Source: Bog-756 sp035949055 (lineage in GTDB: Bacteria > Actinomycetota > Acidimicrobiia > Acidimicrobiales > RAAP-2). Taken from it: 64,000 nucleotides of DNA. Where the stretch lies: NCBI GenBank assembly GCA_035949055.1, contig DASZIO010000051.1:1-64000 (forward strand), read 5' to 3'. Made by a program: the position numbers and the translations under genes. The first letter of the stretch is position 1; every line of letters begins with the position of its first letter. The notes below the pieces were generated by a model. It had not been told where the DNA came from. It searched no databases and worked only from the letters and a program-made list of their open reading frames with translations. Below are positions 7,505 to 15,942 of the stretch, in pieces.

Positions 7505-8407
7505 GTGATCGAGGCCCGGGGGCTCTCCAAGCGATTCGGCAACGTGGTGGCGGTGGACGACCTCTCGTTCGACGTGCGCCCGGGGACCGTGACTGGCTTC
7601 CTCGGGCCCAACGGATCGGGCAAGTCGACCACGATGCGCATGATCATGGGCCTCGACTTGCCGGCCTCGGGCACCGTCACCGTGTTGGGCCGGCGCTACC
7701 ACGACCTGCCCTGGCCACTGCGGGAAGTGGGCGGTCTCCTCGAAGCGAAGTCCATTCATCCCGGTCGCTCGGCCCGGGCCCACCTCCTGACCCTGGCCCG
7801 GAGCAATGCCATCCCGCGGGCGCGCGTCGACGAGGTGCTGGAGTTCGTGGGCCTTACCTCTGTTGCCGGCAAACGAGCGGGCAAATTCTCGCTCGGCATG
7901 GGCCAGCGTCTGGGCATCGCCGCCGCCCTCCTCGGCGACCCGGGGGTGCTGCTGTTCGACGAGCCGGTCAACGGCCTTGATCCCGAGGGCATCCGCTGGG
8001 TGCGCACGCTGTGCAAGAAGCTGGCCGGCGAGGGGCGGACCGTGTTCGTGTCGAGCCACCTCATGGCCGAAATGGCCCTCACTGCGGACCATCTGGTGGT
8101 CATCGGCAAGGGCAAGATGATCGCCGAGACCTCGGTGGCTGATTTCGTGGCCCGCAGCTCTCGTCAGTCTGTCAAGGTACGCACGCCCGCGCCCCATCAA
8201 TTGTCCGACGCCGTGACCAATGCGGGCGGGACCGTCATCTCCGATCCCGACGGGTCCATGACCGTCACCGGCCTGTCGGCACCGGAGGTAGGCGACCTGG
8301 CCTCCTCGATCAGTGTCGCCCTGCACGAACTGACCCCCGTCGCCTCATTGGAGGACGCCTTCATGGAACTGACTGATGAAGCCGTCGAGTTTCGAGGTGG
8401 ATCGTGA
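7505..8407 (+). CDS. ABC transporter ATP-binding protein
   Basis: A 300-residue nucleotide-binding subunit of a DrrA/NatA-type exporter. Walker A GPNGSGKST is near residue 37, the signature region is SLGMGQRLGI, Walker B LLFDEPVNGLDP near 145, and the switch His lies in SSHLMAEM. GTG 7505 is preceded by AAGGA. It powers export of a lipophilic substrate through the membrane partner encoded next, whose start overlaps this stop by 4 bases. The glycine-poor signature (LGMGQ) is common in this subfamily. Confidence 0.9.
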   Translation: MIEARGLSKRFGNVVAVDDLSFDVRPGTVTGFLGPNGSGKSTTMRMIMGLDLPASGTVTVLGRRYHDLPWPLREVGGLLEAKSIHPGRSARAHLLTLARSNAIPRARVDEVLEFVGLTSVAGKRAGKFSLGMGQRLGIAAALLGDPGVLLFDEPVNGLDPEGIRWVRTLCKKLAGEGRTVFVSSHLMAEMALTADHLVVIGKGKMIAETSVADFVARSSRQSVKVRTPAPHQLSDAVTNAGGTVISDPDGSMTVTGLSAPEVGDLASSISVALHELTPVASLEDAFMELTDEAVEFRGGS

Positions 8408-9309
8408 CTGCGTTGCTCGAGGCTCCGACCCCCTTCGCGATCGAGCAGCCTCCGGGCCGCGTCGGGCTGCGCAGGGCCATCGCGGCCGAGTGGACCAAGT
8501 TCTGGTCGGTCCGCTCGACCATGTGGATGCTCGTGGGAACGGGGGTGGCTGTGATGGGCTTGTGCGCACTCAGCACCGGCACGGTGAGCCCCTCCGACAT
8601 CATCGAGGATCCGACCCGGCGGAGCCTGATCGGCATCTTCCTCGGCCAGCTCATCTTCGGGGTCCTGGGGGTGCTGGTCATCAGCGCCGAATACGGCACG
8701 GGTACGATCCGCGCCACGTTGTCAGCCGTGCCTCGCCGCCCGGTTGTGCTCAGCGCCAAGATCGTCGTGTTCGGAGCGGTCGCCCTTGTGGTGAGTGAGA
8801 TTCTCACGTTCAGCGCCTTCGCCGTCGGCCAAGCCATCTTGTCGGCCAAAAACGCCGTCGGGTCGTCGTCGGCAATCGCGCAGCGCGCCCAGCACCTCGG
8901 GGTGAAGGTTCCCCACGGCGTCCAGGTCTCCCTCTCGAGCGGTTCCGCGTCGTTGGGGCAGGCGGGCGTCCTGCGGGCCGTGGTCGGCGCCGGACTCTAT
9001 CTGGCCGCACTCGGGTTGCTGGCCCTGGGACTGGCCACCATCATCCGACACACCGCCGGCGCAATCTCGGCCTTCGTCGGGGTGGTGCTGGTCCTTCCGC
9101 TGATCGTCCAGGCTTTGCCCACGTCGATCAGCGATGCCGTGGCCCGCTACCTGCCCGCCAACATCGGGCTGGTCATGTTCTCCACCCACGGTGCGCCCGA
9201 TCGCGTCGGGCCCGCTTTCAGCCCGTGGACGGGCTTCGCTTTGCTCGTGCTCTACACCGTGGTGACCCTAGGGGTCGGCTGCTGGGTCCTCATGCGTCGC
9301 GACGCCTAA
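8404..9309 (+). CDS. ABC-2 type transporter permease
   Basis: A 301-residue membrane protein with about six hydrophobic segments. The first lies near residues 36-55 (MWMLVGTGVAVMGLCAL) and the last at 280-297 (FALLVLYTVVTLGVGCWVL). Between segments two and three lies the amphipathic ISAEYGTGTIRATLSAVPRR, the coupling helix typical of ABC-2 permeases. Start GTG 8404 overlaps the ATPase gene by 4 bases, so the two are translationally coupled and form one exporter. Substrate unknown; drug, lipid or peptide export are all possible. Confidence 0.88.
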   Translation: MTALLEAPTPFAIEQPPGRVGLRRAIAAEWTKFWSVRSTMWMLVGTGVAVMGLCALSTGTVSPSDIIEDPTRRSLIGIFLGQLIFGVLGVLVISAEYGTGTIRATLSAVPRRPVVLSAKIVVFGAVALVVSEILTFSAFAVGQAILSAKNAVGSSSAIAQRAQHLGVKVPHGVQVSLSSGSASLGQAGVLRAVVGAGLYLAALGLLALGLATIIRHTAGAISAFVGVVLVLPLIVQALPTSISDAVARYLPANIGLVMFSTHGAPDRVGPAFSPWTGFALLVLYTVVTLGVGCWVLMRRDA

Positions 9310-9403
9310 GCGAGAGCCTTTCCATTCGGGCCGGGCCGGGGACCCCCTCGGGACGACCCCGAGCAGGGTCGCGTGTCCCGGATGTCGCGCTAGGTCACCA
9401 TTG

Positions 9404-9477
9404 CGCGCTCGGAGGGATTCGAACCCCCAACCTTCTGATCCGTAGTCAGATGCTCTAGTCCGTTGAGCTACGAGCGC
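9404..9477 (-). tRNA. tRNA-Arg (ACG)
   Basis: Cloverleaf on the minus strand: acceptor GCGCTCG (9477-9471) pairs with CGAGCGC (9411-9405). The anticodon loop CTACGGA gives anticodon ACG, and the T arm is GGGGGTTCGAATCCC. Discriminator G; no CCA is encoded. The 283 bases from here to the CoA-transferase start hold nothing else I recognise. Confidence 0.95.
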
Positions 9478-9760
9478 TGGCTGCCGCTCGGCTGCCGTTC
9501 GTCCCGAGGACGGAGATCGGGCCCTGAGACTGCACCTTTGGCCCAGCCGAAGCGGATGCACACTCTATCCGACCCAAGCATCCGCCGACCCTGGGCTGCG
9601 ACGCCAGCCGTCCGGCCCGGGCCGCAGTTCTGACGGATCGTCAGATACAATTAGGGCGGCACTCCGGCGCGCGCCCAGTCCGAACAGCCTTCCGCCGCGC
9701 CGGGCGCATGGGGCCGCTCCCCGCCCCGACCGAACCGAGCCCTACCCTCACGAAAGAGCC

Positions 9761-11017
9761 ATGGAACCCACCCTGCCAGCCGACGCTCCGCTCCACGGCA
9801 TCCGCATCGTCGAATGCTCGGCCCTCGGGCCGGCGGCCATCACCATGCCGCTCGTCGACCTGGGCGCCGAGGTGATCAAGGTCGAGCCCCCCTCGGGGGA
9901 CTACATCCGGGAGATGACCTGGCCCATCATCGACGGCGTCTCCCTCATGCACCTTCACGTCAATCGCGGCAAGCGAAGCATCGTGATGGATCTGCGCAAC
10001 GACGAGGACGTCGCTACGTTCAAGGAGTTGGCCAAGGTGTCCGACGTGGTGGTCGAGGCCATGCGCCCCGGCGGACTGGCCCGACGAGGCGTCGGGTACG
10101 AGCAACTCCGCCAGCTCAATCCGAGGCTGGTGTTCTGCACCATTTCCGGCTACGGCATGACTGGTCCCTACCGCGATCTGCCGGCCCACGGGATCGCCTT
10201 CGACACGTGGGCCGGGATCGTGTCACCCCAGGTCAACAAAGAGGGGTTCGCCTACCTCCCCGAGCACGCCTCGATGGGGATCCACGCCGGCCCGCTGTTC
10301 GGGACCCTCGGCATCCTGGCCGCCGTGCTGCGGGCCAGGGAGACCGGCGCCGGGTCCTTCCTCGAAGTGGCCCAGTCCGATGCAGCCGCCGCCATGGACT
10401 GGTACCGCAGCGAGACGTGGAAGGCCTACGAGCGTCCCGAGTCGGAAGTGACCGGCAACAAGGCCGACAACTACGAGCGGCGCGAACCGGGCACCGCCGG
10501 CATGGTCGAGGGCGTCCGCTACCAGGTCTACGAGGCCAAGGACGGCCGCTACGTCCTGTTCATGGCGTCGGAGCAGGCCTTCTGGAAGAACTTCTGCACC
10601 GCCGTCGGCCGCACGGACCTGTTCGAGCGGTGGCCCGGCTCGAAGTTCGCCGACCACGCCCGCAACAACACCGAGCTCCGCACGGAGCTGCGCACCATCT
10701 TCCGCACCCGCACGGCCGAGGAGTGGATCGACTACGGCACCACCGCCAACTTCCCGGTGAGCCCGGTCAATTCCCCGAAGTCCATCGCCGAGGACCCCCA
10801 ATTCCTCGACCGGTTCCACTGGTTCTCCCGCCAGCAGCTGGGAGCCGAGCAGCTCCCCACCCCGATCAAGTTCGTGGGCGAGGAGCTGCCCACGCCGACG
10901 CATGCCCCGACCGTGGGCCAGCACACCGAGGACGTCCTGCACGACGTCCTCGGATGGGACGCCGCCCGCATCGCCGAATCCCGGGCGCGGGGCGGCTTGG
11001 GCGGGGCGGCGTCCTGA
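9761..11017 (+). CDS. CaiB/BaiF family (class III) CoA-transferase
   Basis: A 418-residue enzyme. Family marks are LHGIRIVECSALGPAAITMPLVDLGAEVIKVEPP at the N-terminus, with the MNRGKRSI-like HVNRGKRSIVMDL, then VSDVVVEAMRPGGLARRGVGY and ISGYGMTGPYRDLPAHGIAFD. Asp in GIAFD is in the position of the catalytic Asp of formyl-CoA transferase. It moves CoA between carboxylic acids in the cytoplasm, activating a substrate for beta-oxidation-like breakdown. ATG 9761 fits the family start. It lies 44 bases before the DUF35 and thiolase-like genes and probably serves the same catabolic route. Confidence 0.9.
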   Translation: MEPTLPADAPLHGIRIVECSALGPAAITMPLVDLGAEVIKVEPPSGDYIREMTWPIIDGVSLMHLHVNRGKRSIVMDLRNDEDVATFKELAKVSDVVVEAMRPGGLARRGVGYEQLRQLNPRLVFCTISGYGMTGPYRDLPAHGIAFDTWAGIVSPQVNKEGFAYLPEHASMGIHAGPLFGTLGILAAVLRARETGAGSFLEVAQSDAAAAMDWYRSETWKAYERPESEVTGNKADNYERREPGTAGMVEGVRYQVYEAKDGRYVLFMASEQAFWKNFCTAVGRTDLFERWPGSKFADHARNNTELRTELRTIFRTRTAEEWIDYGTTANFPVSPVNSPKSIAEDPQFLDRFHWFSRQQLGAEQLPTPIKFVGEELPTPTHAPTVGQHTEDVLHDVLGWDAARIAESRARGGLGGAAS

Positions 11018-11061
11018 CCGGAGTCGAGCTGCCCCAGACCATCCGGGCGTAGTATCCGCCT

Positions 11062-11538
11062 GTGCCCTCGACCAAAGCCCGGGTGCCCGCCGTGGACGGG
11101 TGGTTCACGCTCGATGAGCAATCCCCGGCGCTGCTCGGGAGCCGGTGCACCACCTGCGGCAACTTCGCCTTCCCCCAGGAAACCTTCTTCTGCCGCAACC
11201 CCGAGTGCTCGGGGACAGAGTTCGCCGAGACCCCCCTCAGCCGGACCGGCACGGTGTGGTCCTTCACCGACGCCCGCTACCAGCCGCCGGATCCGTACCG
11301 GGCCGCCGATCCCTACGTCCCCTTCGCCATCGCCGCCGTGGAGCTGGCCGCCGAGCAGATGGTGGTCATGGGTCAGGTGGTCGGCGGTGTCGGGGTCGAC
11401 CGGCTACGCGTCGGCCAGGAGGTGGAGCTCGTGCTCGACACCCTCTACGAGGACGACGACCACGAGTACCTGGTGTGGAAGTGGCGCCCCCTCGACGATG
11501 CCGACGGCACCCGCACCGCGGAGCCCGACGGTGCTTGA
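11062..11538 (+). CDS. Zn-ribbon/OB-fold (DUF35) acyl-CoA-associated protein
   Basis: A 158-residue protein with a rubredoxin-like zinc ribbon, CTTCGNFAFPQ then CRNPEC (near residues 28-50), followed by an OB-fold that contains GTVWSFTDARYQPPDPY and PFAIAAVEL. DUF35 proteins form complexes with thiolase-like partners; in steroid side-chain breakdown a DUF35 protein plus Ltp2 makes a retro-aldolase. The next gene, overlapping by 8 bases, is such a thiolase-like protein, so a complex is likely here. GTG 11062 follows the CoA-transferase by 44 bases. Confidence 0.88.
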   Translation: MPSTKARVPAVDGWFTLDEQSPALLGSRCTTCGNFAFPQETFFCRNPECSGTEFAETPLSRTGTVWSFTDARYQPPDPYRAADPYVPFAIAAVELAAEQMVVMGQVVGGVGVDRLRVGQEVELVLDTLYEDDDHEYLVWKWRPLDDADGTRTAEPDGA

Positions 11539-12730
11539 CGACCGGCGCATCGCCGTCCTGGGTGCGGGGATGCACCCCTGGGGCAAGTGGGGCCGCAACT
11601 TCGTCGAGTACGGGCTGGCTGCGGCCGGCGACGCCCTGGCCGATGCCGGTCTGGCCTGGACGGACGTCCAGTTCGTGGCCGGGGCGGACACCATCCGGAA
11701 CGGCTACCCGGGCTTTGTGGCCGGGGCCACCTTCGCCCAGGCCCTCGGCTGGACCGGGGCCCGGGTGTCCTCGGCCTATGCCGCCTGCGCCTCCGGGGCC
11801 CAGGCCGTCGCCAACGCCCGGGCCCAGATCCTGGCCGGGTTGTGCGACGTGGCCCTCGTGGTCGGGGCCGACACCACCCCGAAGGGCTTCTTCGCCCCGG
11901 TCGGCGGTGACCGCCAGGACGACCCCGACTGGCTGCGCTTCCACCTGCTCGGAGCAACCAACCCGGCCTACTTCGCCCTCTACGCCCGGCGGCGCATGGA
12001 GCTGTTCGGCGCCACCGAGGACGACTTCGCCGCCGTCAAGGTCAAGAACGCGCGGCACGGACTGGGCAACCCGTACGCCCGCTACCGCAAGGAGGTCACC
12101 GCCGACGAGGTCCTCCAGTCCCCGATGGTGGCCGACCCGCTCCGCCTCCTCGAGATCTGCGCCACCTCCGACGGCGGCGCAGCCCTGGTGCTCACCAGCA
12201 TGGCGTTCGCCCGGCGCCACGCCGGGGCCACGGATCTGGTGACCGTCGACGCCGTCTCCACGGTCACGCCGCGATTCCCCCAGACCGTCATCGAGATGCC
12301 CAACTTCTCGACCGACTCGGCTGCCACCGCCGCCTCGGTGGGCCCCACCTTCAAGCAGTCGGTGGCCCTGGCCGCCTACGAGGAGGCCGGCGTCGGGCCC
12401 GAGGACCTCGACCTGGCCGAGGTCTACGACCTCTCCTCGGCGCTCGAGCTCGACTGGTACGAGGACATCGGGCTGTGCAAGGAGGGCGAGGCCGAGCGCC
12501 TGCTCCGTGACGGCGACACGGCCATCGGCGGCCGCATCCCGGTCAATCCCAGCGGGGGCCTGTCGTGCTTCGGCGAGGCCATCCCGGCCCAAGCCATCGC
12601 CCAGGTGTGCGAGCTGGTCTGGCAGCTGCGGGGACAGGCCGCCGGCCGGCAGGTGGAGGGGGCCCGGCTGGGCGTGACCGCCAACCAGGGGCTGTTCGGC
12701 CACGGCTCGTCGGTGGTCGTCTCGAGGTAG
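11531..12730 (+). CDS. Thiolase-like lipid-transfer protein (Ltp/SCP-x type)
   Basis: A 399-residue thiolase-fold protein. AYAACASGAQAVANARAQI carries the nucleophile-position Cys, GLSCFGEAIPAQAIAQ is the C-terminal Cys region, and NQGLFGHGSSVVV closes the fold. Family members are acyl-CoA thiolases or, with DUF35 partners, aldolases that remove acetyl or propionyl units from sterol side chains. Start GTG 11531 is inferred from overlap with the DUF35 gene (stop 11536-11538) and from the conserved first strand RRIAVLGAGMHPWG. Whether this copy acts as thiolase or aldolase cannot be settled without aligning the active-site residues. Confidence 0.88.
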   Translation: MLDDRRIAVLGAGMHPWGKWGRNFVEYGLAAAGDALADAGLAWTDVQFVAGADTIRNGYPGFVAGATFAQALGWTGARVSSAYAACASGAQAVANARAQILAGLCDVALVVGADTTPKGFFAPVGGDRQDDPDWLRFHLLGATNPAYFALYARRRMELFGATEDDFAAVKVKNARHGLGNPYARYRKEVTADEVLQSPMVADPLRLLEICATSDGGAALVLTSMAFARRHAGATDLVTVDAVSTVTPRFPQTVIEMPNFSTDSAATAASVGPTFKQSVALAAYEEAGVGPEDLDLAEVYDLSSALELDWYEDIGLCKEGEAERLLRDGDTAIGGRIPVNPSGGLSCFGEAIPAQAIAQVCELVWQLRGQAAGRQVEGARLGVTANQGLFGHGSSVVVSR

Positions 12731-12753
12731 CCGCCCGGAGCCAGCCGCAAGGG

Positions 12754-12775
12754 CTCGGCCGTTCAGGCCGCCGAG
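12754..12775. terminator. Hairpin at convergent junction, possible terminator
   Basis: CTCGGC (12754-12759) and GCCGAG (12770-12775) can pair around a 10-base loop between the convergent thiolase-like and quinone-reductase genes. No T-run follows, as is usual in high-GC actinobacteria. Confidence 0.3.
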
Positions 12776-12792
12776 ACTCGGCCGCCGAGAGC

Positions 12793-13737
12793 TCAACCGG
12801 TGACCAGGACGATCTTCCCGAGCTTCCCGCCGGCCGCGAACCGCTCATAGGCGTCGGCGGTGCGCTCCATGGGGAGTTGCTCGGCCACCGGCACCTTCAC
12901 CTTTCCCGCCGCCAGCAGAGGCACGGCGTGCTGCTCGACGGCGCGGGCCACCGCCGCCTTCTCCTCGGTGGTACGCGACCGCAGCATCGACCCGCCGATG
13001 GTCGACCGGCCGGCCATCAGGGTCAACAGGTTGAGCTCCACTGTGGCTCCCGACCCCACGCCGATGACCACCACCCGTCCCCCGGTGGTCAGGTGCGGCA
13101 GGACGGCGCCCACCCCCGGCCCGCCGACCAGCTCGAGAGAGACGTCGAAGGGGCCCCGGCCGGGAGCCGCGTCGGGCTCGACCACCGCGTCGGCGCCGAG
13201 CCCGGCCACGGCTTCGTGCAGGTGAGGGGACCGGACCGAGGCCACCACGTAGGCGCCGGCGGCATGGGCCAGTTGCACCGCGGCCGTCCCCACCCCGCCC
13301 GCCGCGCCGGAGATGAGGACCCGCTCGCCCGCCTCCAGACCGGCCTGGGTGAACAGCGCGTCGTAGGCCGTCGAGAAGGCCTCGGGGAACCCCCCGGCTT
13401 CGACCCAGGGGATGGCCGGTGGCACCGGGACGAGGGCGCTCTCCGGCACCGTGATCAGCTCGGCCTGCCCACCGCCGCCCGCGAGGGCCATGACCCGGTC
13501 GCCGACCGAGGTGCGCTCGGTCCCCGGTCCCAGCCCGACCACCTCGCCGGCGAACTCGAGGCCGGGAATGTCGGGCGGCCATCCGGGAGGGGCCGGGTAC
13601 AGACCCCCGCGCTGCATGAGGTCGGCGCGGTTCAGGCCGGCGGCACGCACCGACACCAGCACCTCGCCGGGCCCGGGCTCGGGGTCGGGATGCTCGTTCC
13701 ACCCGAGGTCCCCGTCAACGATCGTCACGGCCCGCAC
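12793..13737 (-). CDS. NADPH:quinone oxidoreductase, zinc-independent MDR family
   Basis: A 314-residue protein. The N-terminal GroES-like domain contains AAGLNRADLMQRGGLYPAPPG, typical of PIG3/Qor-like quinone reductases, without the zinc-ligand Cys and His. The nucleotide-binding loop GAAGGVG lies near residue 147. It reduces quinones or unsaturated carbonyls with NADPH in the cytoplasm. ATG 13737 starts the first conserved strand. Transcribed towards the thiolase-like gene and divergently from the CHAD gene. It resembles the truncated dehydrogenase at the left edge of the window in fold only. Confidence 0.88.
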   Translation of the reverse strand: MRAVTIVDGDLGWNEHPDPEPGPGEVLVSVRAAGLNRADLMQRGGLYPAPPGWPPDIPGLEFAGEVVGLGPGTERTSVGDRVMALAGGGGQAELITVPESALVPVPPAIPWVEAGGFPEAFSTAYDALFTQAGLEAGERVLISGAAGGVGTAAVQLAHAAGAYVVASVRSPHLHEAVAGLGADAVVEPDAAPGRGPFDVSLELVGGPGVGAVLPHLTTGGRVVVIGVGSGATVELNLLTLMAGRSTIGGSMLRSRTTEEKAAVARAVEQHAVPLLAAGKVKVPVAEQLPMERTADAYERFAAGGKLGKIVLVTG

Positions 13738-13752
13738 GCGCTCACCGTAGAC

Positions 13753-13788
13753 GGCCGGGCTGGCCGGGCCGGCCGGGCCGGCCGGGCG
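13753..13788. repeat. Four tandem 9-bp repeats (GGCCGGGCC)
   Basis: Units at 13753, 13762, 13771 and 13780, differing only in the last base. They lie in the divergent gap between the quinone reductase and the CHAD gene. Each unit is nearly self-complementary, so the array can fold and may vary in copy number. Confidence 0.6.
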
Positions 13789-13906
13789 GGCGGTCCGGTC
13801 AGGACGCAGGTCTGAACGCCGCCGGTGACCGGCCAGCCTGCCCGGCGTGATGGTTCAGGAGCACCAGATCGGTCCCCGGTAGTCTTTGACACGGAGGTTC
13901 TTCGCC

Positions 13907-14962
13907 ATGGCAGCCGGGCCGGCACCCGAGGGACAACAGCCTGCAACGGATGCCCTCGCGGGCCCGGGCTTCGACATATCGGGCGGCGAGGGGTTGGCCC
14001 ACCCGACGGCCGGTATGGTGCTGCACCGCGTGTTGGCCACCTCGGCGCGCACCTTCCTGCTGAACGACCTCGACACCGACCCGACCGGGGCACCCGAGCC
14101 GTGTGAGTCGATCGACTCGTTGACCTTCCGCACCGGGCCCCGTCCGCTGTGGGCCCAGACCGCACCCACCGCCCCCGAGTCGGCGCGTCGGCGCGCGACC
14201 GACACGGAACGGATCCACCAGAGCCGGATCGCCATGCGCCGCATCCGGTCCAACCTGCGCACCTTCCGTCTGGTCGTCGACCCGAGTTGGGGTACCTCCC
14301 TCCGGGCCGAGCTGGCCTGGTACGGGCGCTGCCTCGGCCGCTCGCGAGACCTGCACGTCATCCGGGACATCGTCGTGGGCCGGGGGCCCGGTGTCATCGA
14401 CCCCTACGACATCCTTCACATCGAGTCCGTCATCACGGCCCGGCTGGCCGACGTGATGGCCGACATCGCCGCCATTCGGGGTGGCGCCCGGCGCTTCCAG
14501 CTGACCGAGCAGATGATGGTGCTATGGGAGGGTCCCGACTTCAAGGCCAAGGCGGGTCGCCCGGCCGAGGACGTCCTGCCGCCGATGCTGGGCCGGTCGT
14601 GGCACGATCTACGCGGCGCGGCGCGGCGCGCCCGCAAGGACGCCACCACCGCCAACCTGCACGCCGTGCGCATCCGGTCGAAGAACCTGCGTTACGGCTG
14701 TGAGACCGTGGCGCTCATCGACGGCGGACCGGCGCGTAAGACGGCCCGGGCTGCGGAGCGGCTGCAGGTCAAGCTCGGTGACCTGCTGGATGCGACCTCA
14801 TCGATCGCCTGGTTCGAGGACCTGGCCCGCCAACGGCCCGACCTGGCCGAGCCGCTCGCTCGACTCGTCCGCCGGCAACGCGACGCCGCCGACCATGCCC
14901 GCAAAGGCTGGAAGGGCGAGCTCAAGGAGATCGAGCGCCGCTGGAGGCGCTGGCACGCTTGA
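13907..14962 (+). CDS. CHAD-domain protein, polyphosphate-binding
   Basis: A 351-residue protein whose residues about 100-345 form a CHAD domain. The marks are the positively charged helices ERIHQSRIAMRRIRSNLRTFR and, in the second half, ANLHAVRIRSKNLRYGCETV, both with the conserved H-x-x-R-x-x-x-R pattern. CHAD domains bind inorganic polyphosphate and often localise proteins to polyphosphate granules. ATG 13907 has ACGGAGG 9 bases upstream, which rejects the longer TTG frame. The N-terminal 90 residues are not a CYTH domain, so this is a stand-alone CHAD protein. The convergent neighbour is polyphosphate glucokinase, which supports a polyphosphate role. Confidence 0.87.
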   Translation: MAAGPAPEGQQPATDALAGPGFDISGGEGLAHPTAGMVLHRVLATSARTFLLNDLDTDPTGAPEPCESIDSLTFRTGPRPLWAQTAPTAPESARRRATDTERIHQSRIAMRRIRSNLRTFRLVVDPSWGTSLRAELAWYGRCLGRSRDLHVIRDIVVGRGPGVIDPYDILHIESVITARLADVMADIAAIRGGARRFQLTEQMMVLWEGPDFKAKAGRPAEDVLPPMLGRSWHDLRGAARRARKDATTANLHAVRIRSKNLRYGCETVALIDGGPARKTARAAERLQVKLGDLLDATSSIAWFEDLARQRPDLAEPLARLVRRQRDAADHARKGWKGELKEIERRWRRWHA

Positions 14963-14963
14963 G

Positions 14964-14987
14964 TCACCGGCCGACTGCGCCCGGTGA
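14964..14987. terminator. Perfect hairpin between convergent CHAD and glucokinase genes
   Basis: TCACCGG (14964-14970) and CCGGTGA (14981-14987) are perfect complements with a 10-base loop and lie exactly in the 34-base gap between the two stop codons. A bidirectional terminator is the simplest reading; no T-run is present. Confidence 0.4.
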
Positions 14988-14996
14988 AAGCCGCGG

Positions 14997-15872
14997 CTAC
15001 CCGCCGGGCGCCTCATTGACCGCCACGTGGTCGGCCGACCACAGCTTCACGCTGCCCACGATGCCGGCCGTGTTGTCGACGAGGGTGATGTCGTCGTCGA
15101 GGTGCTGACGGTTGACCCGGCGGGAGTTGCCGCCTCCGATGTACAGGTGGTCGAAGTAGAGCAGTGCCCGCAGGATGGTGATGGCCTTCTGCACGCGCTT
15201 GTTCCAGCGCTCCTCCCCGATCTCCTTGCGGGCCGCCTCCCCCAGCTGCTCGTTGTAGGTCTCCCCCTTGCGGAAGGGTTGGTGGGCGATCTCGAGATGG
15301 GGCATGAGCTGGCCGCGGTAGAAGAGCCCGGTGCCGAACCCCGTGCCCAGGGTGATCACGAACTCGAGCCCGTGGCCGCTGACCACCGCCGCGCCCTGGA
15401 TGTCGGCGTCGTTGGCCACCTTGGTCGGCAGGGAGAACGCCTCGGACAGCGGGGTGGCGAGGTCGAACCCCGACCACTGCGCCAGGAGGTCGGGGTCCAC
15501 CTCGCTGCCCGGCCCGTGCTTGGTCGAGAAATGCGGGGCCGAGAGCACCAGCCCGTTGCGCACCATGCCCGGGAACCCGACCGAAGCCCGCTCGGCCGCC
15601 GGCAGGGGCGCCACCAGCTTGGTCAGGGTGGTCACCAGCCGGTCGGGTGGCATGGGATAGGTGGTGGGCACCTTCACCCGGTCCGCGACCATGGTGGCGT
15701 CGGCGTCACACACCGAGGCCTTGAGCCCCGTCCCACCGATGTCAATGCCCAGCGTGAAAGGCCGGCGCGGCTCGGTCCTGGCCGCGTCGGAGGCTTCCGC
15801 TCCGGCCGGTGTACCGGTGGCCGTTGCACCGGTGGGCTCGGCCCGGGAGCGCGGGTCCTCGTCGTTCTGCAT
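14997..15872 (-). CDS. ppgK: Polyphosphate glucokinase (ROK family)
   Basis: A 291-residue ROK kinase. TLGIDIGGTGLKASVCDADA is the phosphate-binding loop, followed by VGFPGMVRNGLV, the substrate-binding NDADIQGAAV and a second phosphate loop VITLGTGFGTGLFYRG. The zinc-binding Cys motif of other ROK proteins is absent, and HLEIAHQPF matches polyphosphate/ATP-glucokinases such as that of Mycobacterium. It phosphorylates glucose with polyphosphate or ATP. ATG 15872 is chosen since the longer frame upstream overlaps the start of the amidase gene. About 35 residues before the kinase fold are low-complexity and Ala/Thr-rich. Confidence 0.9.
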   Translation of the reverse strand: MQNDEDPRSRAEPTGATATGTPAGAEASDAARTEPRRPFTLGIDIGGTGLKASVCDADATMVADRVKVPTTYPMPPDRLVTTLTKLVAPLPAAERASVGFPGMVRNGLVLSAPHFSTKHGPGSEVDPDLLAQWSGFDLATPLSEAFSLPTKVANDADIQGAAVVSGHGLEFVITLGTGFGTGLFYRGQLMPHLEIAHQPFRKGETYNEQLGEAARKEIGEERWNKRVQKAITILRALLYFDHLYIGGGNSRRVNRQHLDDDITLVDNTAGIVGSVKLWSADHVAVNEAPGG

Positions 15873-15942
15873 GCACCCCACGCTACGCCCGGGAGCGCGA
15901 CGGAAGTCGCATGGCGGGACGGTTGCCATTAGCGTCCTCGGG

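Noticed and set aside
11366..12796. A 476-codon open frame antisense to the thiolase-like gene
   Set aside because: It mirrors the plus-strand gene's codon structure, is Gly/Arg/His-rich without domain signatures, and the plus strand carries clear thiolase motifs; a normal artefact of high GC.
12565..13815. A 416-codon plus-strand frame over the quinone reductase
   Set aside because: Antisense shadow: low-complexity and without motifs, while the minus strand has a full MDR enzyme.
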